Position numbers and translations under genes: made by a program
Assembly (NCBI RefSeq): GCF_000717345.1
Contig: NZ_JNZA01000014.1
Span: 209,780 to 273,779, forward strand
From: Streptomyces lydicus
GTDB taxonomy: Bacteria; Actinomycetota; Actinomycetes; Streptomycetales; Streptomycetaceae
DNA: 64,000 bases
Direction: 5' to 3'
Notes under the pieces: model-generated
Database searches by the model: none
What the model saw: the letters and a program-made list of their open reading frames with translations, nothing else
What the model was told of the DNA's origin: nothing
Shown: positions 63,203 through 64,000 of the stretch, in pieces
Numbering within the stretch: position 1 is the stretch's first letter
Layout of the letters: the number at the start of each line of letters is the position of its first letter

Positions 63203-63763
63203 ATGCCTGAGCCCTCCGATGCGGCCGCCGACGCGGCCGAGCCGAGCCTCGAGGAACAGATCGCGGCCTACCAGCGCGAATTCCAGGACCTCGACCCCCA
63301 GGTGGAGCAGGTCGTCTCCGCACTTCAGCGCCTCAACCGGCGCATGAACGTCGCCTACGGACGGCAGACCGCCACCCTCGGCATGAGCAATGCCGAATGG
63401 GAGGTCCTCAAGGCCCTCGTCCTCGCCGGCGCCCCCTACCGCCTGGGCCCCGGCGAGCTCGCCAAACGCCTCGGCCTCACCCCGGCCGCCATGACCCACC
63501 GCATCGACCGCATGGCGAACGAGGGCCTCGTGACGCGCGAGCGCGACGAGAACAACCGCGTCCGCGTGATCGTCGAGCTGACCGACGAGGGCCGCGAGAA
63601 GTGGCTCGAGGCGATGCGCCTGGCCACGGTCTTCGAAGAGGACCTCCTCCAGGACCTCTCCGGCGACGAGCGTCAGCTCCTCGGCCAGGTGCTCACCCGC
63701 CTGCTGCGCCGCGTCGAGGACGCCCAGCCGGACGCCGGCGGGCGACTGAGCGACCTCGACTAA
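63203..63763 (+). CDS. MarR-family transcriptional regulator
   Basis: A 186-residue dimeric winged helix-turn-helix regulator. A longer than usual N-terminal helix region (about 1-45, SLEEQIAAYQREFQDLDPQV) precedes the MarR core: MSNAEWEVLKALVLAGAPYR, then GELAKRLGLTPAAMTHRIDR (recognition helix) and the wing VTRERDENNRVRVIVELTDE. The C-terminal helices dimerise. It probably represses the divergent MFS pump. The ATG follows CATACT by seven bases, with no ribosome-binding site, which may mean leaderless expression. Confidence 0.9.
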   Translation: MPEPSDAAADAAEPSLEEQIAAYQREFQDLDPQVEQVVSALQRLNRRMNVAYGRQTATLGMSNAEWEVLKALVLAGAPYRLGPGELAKRLGLTPAAMTHRIDRMANEGLVTRERDENNRVRVIVELTDEGREKWLEAMRLATVFEEDLLQDLSGDERQLLGQVLTRLLRRVEDAQPDAGGRLSDLD

Positions 63764-63781
63764 TAGGGTTGACACGGCGGG

Positions 63782-63810
63782 TTGACACCGCCTCCCCCGA
63801 TCTGTAGTGT
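63782..63810 (+). promoter_or_regulatory. Consensus-like sigma-70 promoter
   Basis: TTGACA and TAGTGT with a 17-base spacer, the best vegetative promoter match in the window. A second TTGACA lies 13 bases upstream (63769-63774). Confidence 0.7.
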
Positions 63811-63901
63811 CCTCCGAGTTGCCACAGCGCCGGAACGGTTCTGCGGTAACCATCCCGCCGCTTCGCGGCACACCACTACTGCACGGCCCCTCACCGGGAA
63901 C

Positions 63902-63921
63902 AATTTCGGCATGCCGAAATT
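63902..63921. promoter_or_regulatory. Perfect 20-bp palindrome
   Basis: AATTTCGGCATGCCGAAATT is fully self-complementary. Lying about 90 bases downstream of a strong promoter, it looks like an operator. Confidence 0.6.
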
Positions 63922-64000
63922 CGGACCGCGGCGCGATTATGTGCCGACGAGGAATTCCGCTAACGTAGTGATCACGCCGAAAGGCGCGAACAAACCCCCT

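Larger units (their letters stand above)
63764..64000. other. Upstream region of an unseen gene at the window edge
   Basis: No gene is complete here. It holds a strong promoter-like pair and a perfect 20-bp palindrome, both listed separately, and should control a gene beginning after the window. Confidence 0.5.

Noticed and set aside
63764..64000. rRNA operon promoter region
   Set aside because: The promoter is strong, but no 16S sequence or known rRNA leader boxes appear within the window, so the identity of the downstream gene is left open.

Overview
This window looks like the core chromosome of a Streptomyces. The DNA is very GC-rich and many starts are GTG. Several tRNA genes lack an encoded CCA end. 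It carries genus-typical developmental and signalling genes: bldC, an Lsr2-family protein next to purS, an AtrA-type TetR regulator, SpoIIE-type phosphatases and a c-di-AMP (ydaO-type) riboswitch. The gene order purD-purC-(tRNAs)-lsrL-purSQL-purF-purM-vdh-bldC-hrpA is one I recognise from Streptomyces chromosomes; this is synteny by memory, not a database search.

Layout. (1) 1-8.9 kb: a GntR/FCD regulator, a conserved protein of unknown function, an orphan SLATT two-TM protein, purD, a degenerate M48-like membrane protein, a dimethylformamidase-beta-like protein and purC. (2) 8.9-13.3 kb: two identical tRNA-Gly(GCC) genes enclose a two-component system plus ABC exporter operon, followed by an aberrant tRNA-Gly(UCC). 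(3) 13.4-21.2 kb: lsrL, then purS-purQ-purL with 4-base overlaps, a mycothiol-dependent maleylpyruvate-isomerase-like protein, purF and purM. With purD and purC these cover most steps from PRPP to SAICAR; purN, purE/K and the later steps are not here. (4) 21.4-25.7 kb: DUF3073, valine dehydrogenase, bldC and a DUF6274 protein. (5) 25.8-37.6 kb: tRNA-Asp, hrpA, a membrane protein, a Phe-Asp-Glu tRNA cluster, a membrane metallophosphoesterase, a small zincin, a proline-rich lipoprotein, a DEAD-box helicase with a long RDDRGGF tail, and tRNA-Lys. (6) 38-51.3 kb: a membrane PP2C phosphatase, DUF2332, a riboswitch-controlled M23 peptidase, an aldo/keto reductase, vsr, a PrsW protease, trmB, a beta-propeller protein, lhgO and a TPR-like regulator. 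(7) 52-64 kb: an asparagine-synthetase-like protein with damaged active-site motifs, a membrane-bound ECF sigma factor fused to its own zinc finger and an extracellular NPCBM domain, atrA, a type II NADH dehydrogenase, a PAS-PP2C-HATPase regulator, and a divergent MFS/MarR pair with a possible leader peptide.

The most unusual items are: the tRNA-Gly(UCC) whose elbow bases resemble the non-proteinogenic cell-wall tRNAs of staphylococci; the one-piece sigma/zinc-finger/carbohydrate-binding fusion with a 33-bp tandem repeat in its upstream region; and two enzyme-like proteins (M48-like and AsnB-like) that have lost diagnostic catalytic residues. TANNNT -10 boxes 6-7 bases before the start codon recur (purD, purF and others), pointing to leaderless translation. 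I see no insertion sequence, CRISPR array, rRNA gene or prophage.
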